Source of the DNA: Planctomycetota bacterium
Lineage (GTDB): Bacteria; Planctomycetota; GCA-2746535
Length of the DNA stretch: 64,000 bases
Reading direction: 5' to 3'
NCBI GenBank assembly: GCA_002746535.1
Contig: NVWA01000011.1
Span: 14,610 to 78,609, forward strand
Shown piece after piece: positions 18,325 to 27,564 of this stretch. Numbering within the stretch: position 1 is the stretch's first letter; the number at the start of each line of letters is the position of its first letter. The position numbers and the translations under genes were made by a program. A model generated the notes under the pieces. The model saw only the letters and a list, made by a program, of their open reading frames with translations. It was not told the DNA's origin and did no database searches.

Positions 18325-19416
18325 TTAAAAATCCCTTTTAGAAGTCCACAATTCGTTTAATTTAAAAAACAATGAATTGATGAGTTTAATATCTGGTTTA
18401 TCTGGCAGAGAACAGTTTTTAAAAATAGTTTGAATTTCGTCTAGCTCATCTTCAACTTTAGTTGTTAGTTCTTCATAGTTAAAGTTACCATTTCGAATAT
18501 CCATCAGAAACTCTAATTCGGAACCTTCAAATCTAACTTTGGGTTCACCATGAGAAATTATATGTTTGCCAGAAAATAAAAGCCTGAAGGTATGCATCAT
18601 GTTCTTTGAATCGTAATCTAATTCACCGGATTCTTGTTTTATCCACCGCTCTTCGTTTCTATTTTTCTTCCAATGTTGGTAATTCTTATAATTCTTAAGG
18701 GCTTTTTTGTATTCCATTGCGTTATAAATTAATATGCCAATATTTTTATTCATCTCATCCTCTTTTGGTATAGACTCACAGACAATCTGATCATCTCGAA
18801 AAACACCTTTGGCCGATTCGCCATAAAAATATAATCGATACATGTTCCCTGAATGTTCCAACGAAGCAATATGGCATTGACTAAGATCAATTTTGGCTGC
18901 CGATAACTTAATAGGTCGGAATGGAATTTCATTTTTATCAGACCCGATTACCCAGCAAAAGTCTGTTTTATTTGGTTTGATATCATGCTGAGGATTATTA
19001 ACTAATTTATTGCGACCTTTAGCTCTTTTGATTTGCGATAAGGCATAATTAATATGACTATCGTATGCTAATTTAGTCATGAAGAGATCACGGTGTTTAA
19101 TTAAGTATTCAGAAATATCTGTTTGAACCTTGATGCAGTCATTTGGCATATAAAGAAGCTCGAGTACATTTGGATTTGCCTCAAGGGAAAGTTGCATAAA
19201 TCTTTTAAGAGTATAATAAACGGTGTCTGATTTTTCATCGGCAACTTGTTGAGCCGGCGGCTTGAATTCTAAATATTCCTCATTTTTAAGAAAATAAATA
19301 CCTTTTATGTCGACGTCGCTATTATCAGTGTTTGTGCCGTAAGCATGGCTACCAACAATCGTTGAAAAAATAATCCGATTGGAGTTTTTATTTAAATCAT
19401 CAAGATTTTGGATCAT
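18325..19416 (-). CDS. RlaP-type predicted nucleotidyltransferase (first gene of pair)
   Basis: Same superfamily as the next gene. G22-S23-HAYGTNTDNSDVDIKGIY carries the GS motif and the D34-x-D36 metal ligands. It is longer (363 residues), with an added middle region rich in Lys and Arg (ALKNYKNYQHWKKNRNEERW) that could bind nucleic acid (inference). A MMHTFRLLF segment near residue 273 is a known conserved block C-terminal to the catalytic domain in this group. It stands first in a two-gene unit. The two proteins are clearly not recent duplicates: outside the catalytic core little similarity is visible. Confidence 0.8.
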   Translation of the reverse strand: MIQNLDDLNKNSNRIIFSTIVGSHAYGTNTDNSDVDIKGIYFLKNEEYLEFKPPAQQVADEKSDTVYYTLKRFMQLSLEANPNVLELLYMPNDCIKVQTDISEYLIKHRDLFMTKLAYDSHINYALSQIKRAKGRNKLVNNPQHDIKPNKTDFCWVIGSDKNEIPFRPIKLSAAKIDLSQCHIASLEHSGNMYRLYFYGESAKGVFRDDQIVCESIPKEDEMNKNIGILIYNAMEYKKALKNYKNYQHWKKNRNEERWIKQESGELDYDSKNMMHTFRLLFSGKHIISHGEPKVRFEGSELEFLMDIRNGNFNYEELTTKVEDELDEIQTIFKNCSLPDKPDIKLINSLFFKLNELWTSKRDF

Positions 19417-19514
19417 TTTATTTTTATTTAGCTCTTTATATTTTAAAAATATTACGTTGGCTATATTTTGATATATGTCAGCGTAATGTAAAAGGTATTC
19501 TTCTTTGGATTTAT

Positions 19515-20840
19515 TTAATTTTTGATATGTTCAAATACTTTGCCCCACATATATTCATCACATTCAGGACTTAATCGATGATAGGAGTCTGATTGGAGAT
19601 ATACATTTGCTTTTGCAGGACATTCGTTAATGGCTACGAAATTGGGGGTAGGCTTGCAGCCTTGATCTAATAGACCAAAGGCGACATGAAATTCTTTTTC
19701 ATAATCCTTCATGAAATTGACGCCATCAATGTAAAGCAAAACCTTGAGTGCATCTTGGTCTACTCGACCTTTAGCATCAAGGTTGAGCCAGTCGGGCCAA
19801 TTTGTTTGTCTGCCCATTAATGAGCCGGTCAGGTCACTATAAGCTGGAATAAAAGCAAAGATGGCCGAAATATCTGGTTCTAAATAGGCGCCAGCATAAC
19901 TTTGCCAGGCCCCTTGGCTTCCACCAAAAATGATAAGATTTTTGCCATCCCATTCTTCTCTGCTTTTTAAAAAGTCTAAACCTCTTTTTACGCGTAATGC
20001 CATATTTGTGAAATAATTTTTATCTCTATCATGTCTTCCCTCTCTTTCATGTTTGAATAATTCTCCCCCTTCAGCATTTAATTTTTGATACCAATCAAGG
20101 GGTTTATCATTTGGAATACCATGAGCGTTCATTTCATAGATCATCAATCCTTTTTCTGATTTTCTATGAAATTTTCCTGGTGCGCAAGGTCGTACCCCCG
20201 CTCCATGAACAAATAGAAGTGCCGGAAGAGATTTTGGTTTAGCGTTTGTTGGAAGAGTTAATATGCCCGAAATGTTTTTGTTTAAACAATCAACATTCAC
20301 ATCGTAGGATTCGACACTGCAGCCTTCATTTTCAAGTAATTCTTTATGAGTTGTTTCGTGAAGTTCTGGGTTTGAATTTTTTGTGATTAATTGGTAACGG
20401 GCCACTATAGGTATTTCAAATAACTCTTTCTTTTTGTTTTCCCAGAACGCATCAAAATCATCTGGGCATGGATAACTTCTTTTTAATTCTTCTGGTGATA
20501 CGGCCAAGCCCCTTAATTGTTCACAGACTTCTTTGCCATCTTTATAAAATAAAACATGAAGGATTCCAAATCCGGATCTGTCACATTCAAATTCCAATAA
20601 AGATTTGCCATCTGTTAAAGTTAGATCTTTTCTGAATACTAAGTCGGTGGAGTTATAGCGAAAGAAGGCATGTACCTCTCTTTCATCACAAGGTTTCCCA
20701 TCCTTGGTTAGTTCGATATTAAATTGAATCGGTTTATTTATTTCAAACACAAGATTTTCGTTGACCGGATCTGCCCGTAATGAATAGCCGTTTTTGCTGC
20801 TGATAGGTTTTTCGTAAAAAGCTTTATAGTTGTTCTTCAT
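19515..20840 (-). CDS. acetylxylan esterase-like alpha/beta hydrolase (AXE1/CE7 type)
   Basis: Residues 110-441 fit the AXE1 fold: an oxyanion HGAG at 212-215 and the nucleophile elbow G306-G-S308-Q-G310 inside IIFGGSQGAWQSYAGAYL. An N-terminal beta-sandwich of about 110 residues precedes it. CE7 enzymes remove acetyl groups from xylo-oligosaccharides or small substrates inside the cell (family knowledge). The lack of a signal peptide agrees with an intracellular role. It lies upstream of, and divergent from, the rhamnosidase-SGNH pair across 645 bases and is probably part of the same carbohydrate cluster. Confidence 0.85.
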   Translation of the reverse strand: MKNNYKAFYEKPISSKNGYSLRADPVNENLVFEINKPIQFNIELTKDGKPCDEREVHAFFRYNSTDLVFRKDLTLTDGKSLLEFECDRSGFGILHVLFYKDGKEVCEQLRGLAVSPEELKRSYPCPDDFDAFWENKKKELFEIPIVARYQLITKNSNPELHETTHKELLENEGCSVESYDVNVDCLNKNISGILTLPTNAKPKSLPALLFVHGAGVRPCAPGKFHRKSEKGLMIYEMNAHGIPNDKPLDWYQKLNAEGGELFKHEREGRHDRDKNYFTNMALRVKRGLDFLKSREEWDGKNLIIFGGSQGAWQSYAGAYLEPDISAIFAFIPAYSDLTGSLMGRQTNWPDWLNLDAKGRVDQDALKVLLYIDGVNFMKDYEKEFHVAFGLLDQGCKPTPNFVAINECPAKANVYLQSDSYHRLSPECDEYMWGKVFEHIKN

Positions 20841-21485
20841 AATTTTTCTGAATGAATATGGATTAATTTCTTACCTTACAATATTTAATATTTTTTAAAT
20901 AACGAACTAAATAAATTTATGTCTCAGGTTTTATACAGTAATTTATATTATTAGACAATTTTGGACAGTAGAATTGGTGTTTAATTAATTTTCATACGTT
21001 GTAGTCGATTAGATTGCGATAATTTTTTGAGTTAGCAATTGATTACACACACGTCCGTGCAATGGTTGTGCAAATTAGAATTATGCATCTCAAAAAGTAT
21101 AGATAATAAATTAGGTGACAGCCGTAGGTTGCGGCTGAGGCACGAAGCCCAACATTTTACCGTCCTCAGTAATTTGATTATTAGAGGACAATCTGGGAAT
21201 ATTTGTGACGTTGCATTTAAAAAAACTGATTCGTTATATTATATTTTAAAAATATTGGGCAAGCGAATTGAAGATCGAAAAGCTTTCTCAATTAAACAAG
21301 TTCTTACAAAGATGCCTAATTCCCCGAAGGGGGTATTAGAAGTTTACCCCCTTCGGGGAATCATACAATTATTCTCAAACTAAATACTTAAAAAATTATC
21401 TCTAGTTCCTAAAATCATTACATGGCCGTGTATCTCAACGAGTGTTTAAGTTGTTGTTTTATTTAAGAAGACAATCTTTTAATAA
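20841..21485. other. long intergenic region with two strong hairpins
   Basis: These 645 bases lie between divergent carbohydrate genes. They hold a hairpin at 21119-21137 (CAGCCG / CGGCTG) and a very strong one at 21319-21361. The stretch around 21115-21165 is GC-richer than its surroundings, and its conceptual translation (GDSRRLRLRHEAQHF) is not like a normal protein. It looks like the remnant of a dispersed non-coding repeat, which I cannot confirm from one copy. Confidence 0.45.
21319..21361. repeat. perfect 17-bp inverted repeat
   Basis: ATTCCCCGAAGGGGGTA and its exact reverse complement TACCCCCTTCGGGGAAT flank a 9-base spacer (TTAGAAGTT). Neither side has a T-run, so it is not an ordinary intrinsic terminator. 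It may be a REP-like palindrome or a transcript-stabilising structure. Confidence 0.7.
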
Positions 21486-23348
21486 ATGGATTGTTTGATA
21501 GAATTTAATTTATTTTTATCAAAAAACTTGGATGCAAACGTGGCAATTAAATATACCGCAAAACCTAAAGAATTAATGGAAACATTTATTAATCCTGTCA
21601 AAACAAAATTAAATGATGATGGGGCGATGATACTAGATTTTGGCAAAGCCGCCTTTGGAACCTTGTTGATTTCAGCATCTCAAAAAACTAAATTAATTGT
21701 TGTTCATCTAGGGGAGCAATTAAATTCTGATGGAAGAATTGAGCGAGAACCACAAGGTACAATCAGATACATTCGCATTGAACAATTAAATGAAGCAATG
21801 AAAAAGTTCATTCGAATTGATATTCCGCGAGATGAGCGCAATACTGGCCCAGGGGCCATTAGAATGCCAGATCATATTGGAGAGGTTTACCCTTTTCGTT
21901 ATGCTGAAATTGAAAATGCTTCTGATCTTAATCCGGTACATATAAAACAAATTATGGTGCATTATCCTTTTGATGACGAAGCTTCTTATTTTGAATCAAA
22001 CGATAAATCGCTAAATGATGTTTGGGAATTATGCAAATATAGCATCAAGGCGACGACCTTCTGTGGTGTTTATGTTGATGGCGATCGCGAAAGAGTTCCT
22101 TATGAAGGCGATGCCTATATCAATCAGTTAAGTCATTATTGTGTTGATAGTGAATATGAAATGGCTCGTTATACCCATGAGTACTTAATTCAACATCCTA
22201 CATGGCCGACTGAATGGAATCTATTTTGTGTTTTGAATGCTTGGGAAGACTATATGTATACTGGCCAGAGGAAATCTTTAGAATGTTTTTATGATGATTT
22301 GAAATCAAAGACGCTAATTGGTCTCGCACGAAGCGATGGACTAATTAGTACTGAATCCGAACTATGTACAAAAGAATTTGAAGAACGATTGCATATGCAT
22401 AGTTCAGATTATATATTCAACCATGGCTTGACGGATTTAGTTGATTGGCCTCCAGGTTCTTTTACGGGAGGCGGCCAGGGAGAGCGAGATAATCATGAAA
22501 TGCTACCTGTTAATACTGTTGTAAATGCGTTTCATTATCGTGCCTTAGTATTGATGGCTAAGATAGCCTTTGTTTTAGAGAACTCTGCGGATCAGATATA
22601 TTTTAATGAACAGGCCAACAAAGTTAAGGCCACAATAAACTATTTGCTTTTTGATATTGAAAGTGGCTTGTATGTTGACGGAGAAGGTTCAAAACACTCT
22701 TCATTACATAGTAATATGTTTATGCTTGCTTTTGGCTTAGTGGATGAAAGTAGACAAGAAAAAGTAATTGAATTCATCAAGTCGCGCAAAATGGCTTGTA
22801 GTGTTTATGGAGCGCAATTTTTATTAGAAGCAATGTATCAGAGTAATGAAGATGATTATGCTCTTGAGTTAATGACGGCTGATCATGATCGCGGTTGGTT
22901 AAACATGATCAAGGCCGGATCTACGATTACATTAGAAGCGTGGGATGTTAAATACAAAAACAATCTAGATTGGAACCACGCTTGGGGTGCAGCACCAGCG
23001 AATATAATCCCTCGATACTTAATGGGATTGCGCCCTTTAGAGCCAGGCTTTAAAAAAATATTAATTAAACCACAAACGGGTTCTTTGGAGAATGGAAAAA
23101 TAAAACTTCCAACTGTTTTAGGTCCCGTTTTTGTTGAGTTTATAAAAAGTAGCGAAAATTCATTTAGTCTTGACGTGGATCTTCCAACAGGGATAGTTGC
23201 TAGGGTTGAAATTCCTTTGCTTGGATTAGATCACGGGAACGTTATTGTAGATGGCAAAGAATTGCGAGGTGATATTACTGAAAACTTTGTAGTCTTTGAC
23301 AATATAGACTCGGGAAAACATCGGTTTGAAAGGAATGTGGAAAAATGA
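21486..23348 (+). CDS. alpha-L-rhamnosidase-like glycoside hydrolase (GH78 type)
   Basis: GH78 enzymes remove terminal rhamnose from oligosaccharides by inversion within an (alpha/alpha)6 barrel. Residues 160-520 show the family core: D198-GDRERVPYEGDA-210, containing the Asp/Glu cluster of the catalytic site, and a later NHAWGAAPANIIPRYLMG segment with the conserved His. A C-terminal beta-sandwich follows (PGFKKILIKPQ onward). At 620 residues it is shorter than many GH78 proteins because the N-terminal carbohydrate-binding domains are reduced. There is no signal peptide. The ATG at 21486 has only a weak upstream site. It overlaps the SGNH hydrolase by 4 bases (ATGA), so they form an operon. 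Confidence 0.85.
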   Translation: MDCLIEFNLFLSKNLDANVAIKYTAKPKELMETFINPVKTKLNDDGAMILDFGKAAFGTLLISASQKTKLIVVHLGEQLNSDGRIEREPQGTIRYIRIEQLNEAMKKFIRIDIPRDERNTGPGAIRMPDHIGEVYPFRYAEIENASDLNPVHIKQIMVHYPFDDEASYFESNDKSLNDVWELCKYSIKATTFCGVYVDGDRERVPYEGDAYINQLSHYCVDSEYEMARYTHEYLIQHPTWPTEWNLFCVLNAWEDYMYTGQRKSLECFYDDLKSKTLIGLARSDGLISTESELCTKEFEERLHMHSSDYIFNHGLTDLVDWPPGSFTGGGQGERDNHEMLPVNTVVNAFHYRALVLMAKIAFVLENSADQIYFNEQANKVKATINYLLFDIESGLYVDGEGSKHSSLHSNMFMLAFGLVDESRQEKVIEFIKSRKMACSVYGAQFLLEAMYQSNEDDYALELMTADHDRGWLNMIKAGSTITLEAWDVKYKNNLDWNHAWGAAPANIIPRYLMGLRPLEPGFKKILIKPQTGSLENGKIKLPTVLGPVFVEFIKSSENSFSLDVDLPTGIVARVEIPLLGLDHGNVIVDGKELRGDITENFVVFDNIDSGKHRFERNVEK

Positions 23349-24007
23349 GTGTTGCGGATAAAAGTTTATATTTAAGGGCGATAGTTGAAGTATTGAAAAC
23401 ACACTGGCCAAAAAATAGAACCGTTAATGTTGTGTGTCATGGACATAGTGTGCCGTCAGGTTATTTTGCGACCCCAATGGTTGATAGCTTTAATGCCTAT
23501 CCGCATTTACTCCATGTTGGATTAAAGAATCGTTATCCATTTGCGGTATTAAACTCTATTGTTACTGCCATAGGTGGTGAAAGTTCTGCCGCTGGTTCTA
23601 AGCGATTTGAAAAGGAAGTTTTGTGTCATCGTCCGGATGTGCTAACAATAGATTATGGTTTAAATGATCGCGGCTTAGGCTTAGAAAAAGCATATGGCTA
23701 CTGGTCGGACATGATAAAAATGGGACTTGAAGCAGAGGTGAAAATAATTCTGCTTACGCCAACAATAGACATGACTCAAGCAAAAGAATATCATGGTGAA
23801 GATAAAAGCGAACTCTTGGAACACGCAAAACAAATAATAGATTTAGCAAATGAGTTTGAGATCGGTCTAGTTGATAGCTTCGCTGCTTGCCATGATGCAG
23901 TCTCAAAGAGCGATATCTCAGATGTTCTTTCTTGGTCGAATCATCCGAACCGTACAGGTCATGACTTAGTTGTTAAAGAGTTGATGCATTGGTTTCCAGT
24001 AAAATAA
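23345..24007 (+). CDS. SGNH/GDSL-type hydrolase
   Basis: Esterase-like fold with block I as G33-H-S35 (GHSVPSG, instead of GDS), a block II glycine region at AIGGESS, block III G105-L-N107-D, and a C-terminal NHPNRTGH containing the catalytic-type H200. The usual Asp three residues before that His is Trp here, a departure from the canonical DxxH. The NHPNxxGH form is one I associate with a subfamily found in polysaccharide clusters. It probably deacylates oligosaccharides. At 220 residues without a signal peptide, it is likely cytoplasmic. It overlaps the upstream rhamnosidase by 4 bases, giving translational coupling, and converges with the heparinase gene 11 bases away. Confidence 0.82.
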   Translation: MSVADKSLYLRAIVEVLKTHWPKNRTVNVVCHGHSVPSGYFATPMVDSFNAYPHLLHVGLKNRYPFAVLNSIVTAIGGESSAAGSKRFEKEVLCHRPDVLTIDYGLNDRGLGLEKAYGYWSDMIKMGLEAEVKIILLTPTIDMTQAKEYHGEDKSELLEHAKQIIDLANEFEIGLVDSFAACHDAVSKSDISDVLSWSNHPNRTGHDLVVKELMHWFPVK

Positions 24008-24018
24008 TTTTTTAGCAT

Positions 24019-25893
24019 TTATTCTTTTATTGGAAAAACTTGAATTTTTGTTTTTAATTCAAATTTATTTTTAAATTTTGTTGTTAGTGTCAAACAAGGG
24101 CGTGGGACAACATCCCAATAGCCCTTTGTATAAATATCAGGTGCCGCCCAGCCACGCAAATCAGGTTTTTCGCCACCAACTATGATACTTGGATATATTT
24201 TAACGTTAGTGGGATATGCTTGAATATTCATTGTTAAGCCATCTTTGTTTTTTCCTTTAGCGCCATTTTGAATTACAACGGCCTCATCCATTTGAATGTG
24301 AAAAAGGATTTCCACCAAATGTTCTGATTCATCTTCTGAAGAAAACTCATCTGTGATTTCTACATTTTTTTGATCAATAAGCTTTACCGTTCTTTTGTGT
24401 ATGACGCTGACATCTAAATCTGGTCCATATCCTTCTGAATAAATGGCACTAGCTGATGGTTGAGGATCATCAAGATTGCAAATTGTTTCTGCAAGAGCAT
24501 CTAATGGTCGTACACCTCTTTTATAATTCTTTTTTCGATTTTGCCATTCACCATCAACGATAGCGGTAGAATGAGCTGGTGTCTGTAGCGAATAATGTCG
24601 TTGTGGTGTATCAGAATAATCGACTGTACCTGCTTCACCAATCAATGTTTTTCCGCAGGCGAATAATTGTATGGAAAGTTTATCTTCGTGCTGATGTCCA
24701 TCCCCGAATGGTCCTCCATCAAAGGCTAAACATAAATCATTTTCTCCCCAGCCAGAGCGCAATACAACATAGCCAGAGTTTTCTAAGAAACTATTTTTTT
24801 GCGCAGGAGGGTTTCCCGTACCATCTATAAACCAATTATCGGCTTCTATTAATAATTCTTCGGGTAGATTTTTAAGCTGTTGACTTAAATCTCCATCCGG
24901 ACCATCTTGAAACCCAAAGGCCATGCCGTTTGTCCGTGCTAATTTACGCCAAGAATTAAACATGCGCGATAAAATTTCAAGAAGAGCTTCGGGAACTTTA
25001 TCGCCAACACTTTTTAACAAATCAACAGGTTTTAAATAGTTTGTCATGCAAACAGCCATGTAGTGTGTCGACAGTTCTCTTTGAAAACCATCCGGTTGAA
25101 ATTGAGTTTTTATTTGTTGGATAAATTCATTTAAAGCTTTTTCTTTCCATTCAGAGGCCTGTTTTAAAAAAGGTAATTGGACACCGGCATGCAGCAATCC
25201 GTTCATTTCCATCAATAACCAATTATTTGCTTTTTTATACTTCCAGACAAACTCTGATTGCTCTGCATAAGAATTTAACCAGGCTAGTAATAGGGTGTCA
25301 TCAAAATTGGGAGAGTCTTTAAAAGCACTTATTACCTGAGGCCAGATTAAACCCATGCGAATTCCAATTTCAATTGTTCTCCATGGACCTTGTGAACCAC
25401 CATTATCTTCTTTAGGTGCGGGACATTGCTCTATCCAGTTACCCAACCAAGTAGCAACAGTCTTAGCATATTTTTCATCTTGTGTTTGATGATACAATTG
25501 AGCGGCTATGGACCATTCGGGATGCCTGTTTACCTGCCAAGTCCATTCTCCAAAAATTTGCCCTGGTGAGTTTAAACTGTTATCTGGACTAACCGTGTAG
25601 TCTAATCCTTCGGGAAAGTAAAATTCACGTCCGACAGACTTCCAATAACCATCTGTGCAACGATTGATCAGTTCATCAGGTGTTTCATTTTCTCGATAGA
25701 TTCTTATATTTGAGTTTACTTTATTATCGATAGAATTTATTTTGATTGCAACAATTGATTTTCGAATTGCTTTGGAAATCTCTTTGAACAAGTTTTCTTG
25801 GTCAGCTTCAAAGTCAATCTGCTTAAAGTTTACATGTGTTCTATCAATACGATCAATTAAGTTTAGTGCTTGTTGTAATAAAGATGGTGCCAT
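24019..25893 (-). CDS. heparinase II/III-type polysaccharide lyase
   Basis: Two-domain lyase: an alpha-helical toroid N-terminus (residues 1-340, with NNWLLMEMNGLLHAG near 223 holding the conserved Asn) and a C-terminal beta-sandwich with DGHQHEDKLSIQLF near 400, a signature of the heparinase II/III domain. The family cleaves uronate-containing chains such as heparinoids, alginate oligomers or ulvan-like polymers by beta-elimination (family knowledge); the substrate cannot be chosen from sequence. The length of 624 is typical. No signal peptide is seen. It converges on the rhamnosidase-SGNH operon, which suggests a shared substrate with rhamnose and uronic acid. Confidence 0.85.
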   Translation of the reverse strand: MAPSLLQQALNLIDRIDRTHVNFKQIDFEADQENLFKEISKAIRKSIVAIKINSIDNKVNSNIRIYRENETPDELINRCTDGYWKSVGREFYFPEGLDYTVSPDNSLNSPGQIFGEWTWQVNRHPEWSIAAQLYHQTQDEKYAKTVATWLGNWIEQCPAPKEDNGGSQGPWRTIEIGIRMGLIWPQVISAFKDSPNFDDTLLLAWLNSYAEQSEFVWKYKKANNWLLMEMNGLLHAGVQLPFLKQASEWKEKALNEFIQQIKTQFQPDGFQRELSTHYMAVCMTNYLKPVDLLKSVGDKVPEALLEILSRMFNSWRKLARTNGMAFGFQDGPDGDLSQQLKNLPEELLIEADNWFIDGTGNPPAQKNSFLENSGYVVLRSGWGENDLCLAFDGGPFGDGHQHEDKLSIQLFACGKTLIGEAGTVDYSDTPQRHYSLQTPAHSTAIVDGEWQNRKKNYKRGVRPLDALAETICNLDDPQPSASAIYSEGYGPDLDVSVIHKRTVKLIDQKNVEITDEFSSEDESEHLVEILFHIQMDEAVVIQNGAKGKNKDGLTMNIQAYPTNVKIYPSIIVGGEKPDLRGWAAPDIYTKGYWDVVPRPCLTLTTKFKNKFELKTKIQVFPIKE

Positions 25894-26048
25894 ATTTTTC
25901 TGCCAAAAATAATTGAGAATAATTATTCTGATGCAGAATCAATGAAATGATGGATTCAATTTATTTTCTAACAATTGAGATTACTAATTGTTGCATTTTA
26001 ATTAATAGGCGGAAAACCGAACTCCCAACAATGAACGTTTGTGCGACG

Positions 26049-26423
26049 CTATTTATTCATGAATATTCCGTGATAACTGCCGCTTTTTATTTTGATGGTA
26101 ATAAGGATGAATTTTAGGCTTTCGAATATGGGTAGAATTATCCACCAGAATAGATTTGGTTTTTGTATTAATAAATAAAGGGCGATCGAAAATGGAATAT
26201 ACCAAAAGGGTTCTAATTTATTACCAATTCTAAAGACATTACAAAATAAGAAAAAGCTGTATCCAATGTAGAGTGGTATAAGAAACAAATACCCCTCTTT
26301 TAATACTGGTAGCAAAAGCCAAGAAGTAATCGAAAGAAAACAGATCAGCCCAAGATCAATTAAATTGAATCTGAAGCCAGCTTCTTTCTGAACGCTAAAA
26401 GTTAAGAACGGACCCCATCTCAT
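26049..26423 (-). CDS. small membrane protein of unknown function
   Basis: 124 residues with about three or four hydrophobic segments (LIDLGLICFLSITSWLLLP, FLIPLYIGYSFFLFC, IPFSIALYLLI, FWWIILPIFESLKFILITI). No motif is recognised. Its ATG overlaps the stop of the upstream YdjM-like gene (TAATG), so the two are translated together and the proteins may act together at the inner membrane (inference). Confidence 0.65.
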   Translation of the reverse strand: MRWGPFLTFSVQKEAGFRFNLIDLGLICFLSITSWLLLPVLKEGYLFLIPLYIGYSFFLFCNVFRIGNKLEPFWYIPFSIALYLLIQKPNLFWWIILPIFESLKFILITIKIKSGSYHGIFMNK

Positions 26424-27304
26424 TAAATATTTGCCTCTTCGCTTAGTAGTAATCCTTTGTGGTCAAAATGTAGTTTTGTTGTGGCAAACTTTCCGCCGTA
26501 ATTTCTAACAGCAAGATCACGGGCCGTTATTAGCGTTTCGTTTTCTTTTGTGGTGACCTCCGTGATAAATAAATGTTTGGTGATTTTTTTGATATCTTTA
26601 TAAACCTGACTTTTTTCTGCTAGTGTTAAAACTTCATCTGATGGTAAGGGGTAATTTTTTGATTTTAATTTCTGCTTACTTAAGGATTTGTATATGTAGG
26701 TGTTAACTCCATTTGTTTCGTTTTCTAAAATATAAAAACTAAAAGGGTTTAAACTACTTGGAATAGCATATAAACATTTTAGCTCATTGCATACATGTTT
26801 ATGTAATTGGCCTTTTAAGATTACATAGATTAGAAATGCGACGAAATACCCGATGCCGATATAGATGTTTTGATAAAAGTAAACCAGGCCAAAAAATAGT
26901 ATTGTTAGGCACCATAAAAATAAATCTATAAAGAAGACGGCGTCTTTACAATAGCGAGTTTTTTTCAATGGCCACAATAGGCCTATGCCAAATGTGTTTG
27001 TCCAGTCTAAGAGAATATGATACAGTAACCCTAGTAAGGCCATTGCGAATACAAAAAAAGGGTTAACTAAAAAAGTCCAAAGAGAAAAAGTCAATAAACC
27101 TGCGATTATAGGGGCGACCCATAAAGAATGGGTAGGACCTTGATGATTCTTTAAATAAGCTCGTTTGCCAAAGACCATAAAAAAGACATCAAGATCTGGC
27201 ACAACACTGCCTGCTAAAAAAGCAGCACCAGCAACTTCATTACCCGTAACCGAAAGAGTAATCATTGCGATACCCCCGATGGCACCATGATGAACAATAT
27301 CCAT
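26423..27304 (-). CDS. YdjM-like membrane-bound metal-dependent hydrolase
   Basis: LexA-binding, inner-membrane-associated putative hydrolase family (YdjM). The potential metal ligands are HHGAIGG near the N-terminus, the Asp pair in VVPDLDVFF, and NHQGPTHSLW, followed by several membrane helices (GLLTFSLWTFLV, FAMALLGLLYHILLDW, YFVAFLIYVILK) and a soluble C-terminal tail of about 120 residues. I chose the ATG at 27304, which has CAGGGATT upstream, over the TTG at 27325. E. coli YdjM is SOS-induced; no LexA box was identified here. Gene order is this gene, then the small membrane protein. Confidence 0.78.
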   Translation of the reverse strand: MDIVHHGAIGGIAMITLSVTGNEVAGAAFLAGSVVPDLDVFFMVFGKRAYLKNHQGPTHSLWVAPIIAGLLTFSLWTFLVNPFFVFAMALLGLLYHILLDWTNTFGIGLLWPLKKTRYCKDAVFFIDLFLWCLTILFFGLVYFYQNIYIGIGYFVAFLIYVILKGQLHKHVCNELKCLYAIPSSLNPFSFYILENETNGVNTYIYKSLSKQKLKSKNYPLPSDEVLTLAEKSQVYKDIKKITKHLFITEVTTKENETLITARDLAVRNYGGKFATTKLHFDHKGLLLSEEANI

Positions 27305-27414
27305 AAATGAATCCCTGTCTTGCAATCCACTAAAGAGATTACTAATTTGTTTTTATATTGCTAGTTTAATTCAATTAGGGTGGGTTCCAAATTTGATGTA
27401 ATTTATTTGGAAAA

Positions 27415-27447
27415 AAACTCCCCTCCTTGAAAAAAGGAGGGGAGTTT
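27415..27447 (-). terminator. polB: intrinsic terminator downstream of polB
   Basis: A perfect 14-bp stem (AAACTCCCCTCCTT / AAGGAGGGGAGTTT) with a GAAAA loop is followed, on the minus strand, by a run of seven T. It lies 118 bases past the polB stop. This is a textbook intrinsic terminator for the minus strand. Confidence 0.85.
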
Positions 27448-27564
27448 AAATGAAATTCTGAGCGCATGCTTTAATAATATTAAAATGTGGACATAGTAGA
27501 CTACTTGGGCAACGTCTATTAATTTTTATGGTATTTTGTGTTTGCGAATAATTCTTTGTAGAAA

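Noticed and set aside
17569..19416. RNA-repair operon
   Set aside because: Only the two nucleotidyltransferases are present; no RNA ligase, RtcB or kinase-phosphatase gene is adjacent.
17569..19416. MNT-HEPN type toxin-antitoxin pair
   Set aside because: Both proteins carry nucleotidyltransferase motifs and are larger than MNT antitoxins; no HEPN R-x4-6-H partner was found.
21039..21383. 114-codon open frame between the esterase and rhamnosidase genes
   Set aside because: No ribosome binding site, a protein-unlike composition, and the frame runs through a perfect 17-bp palindrome. It is better read as non-coding repeat or structured DNA.
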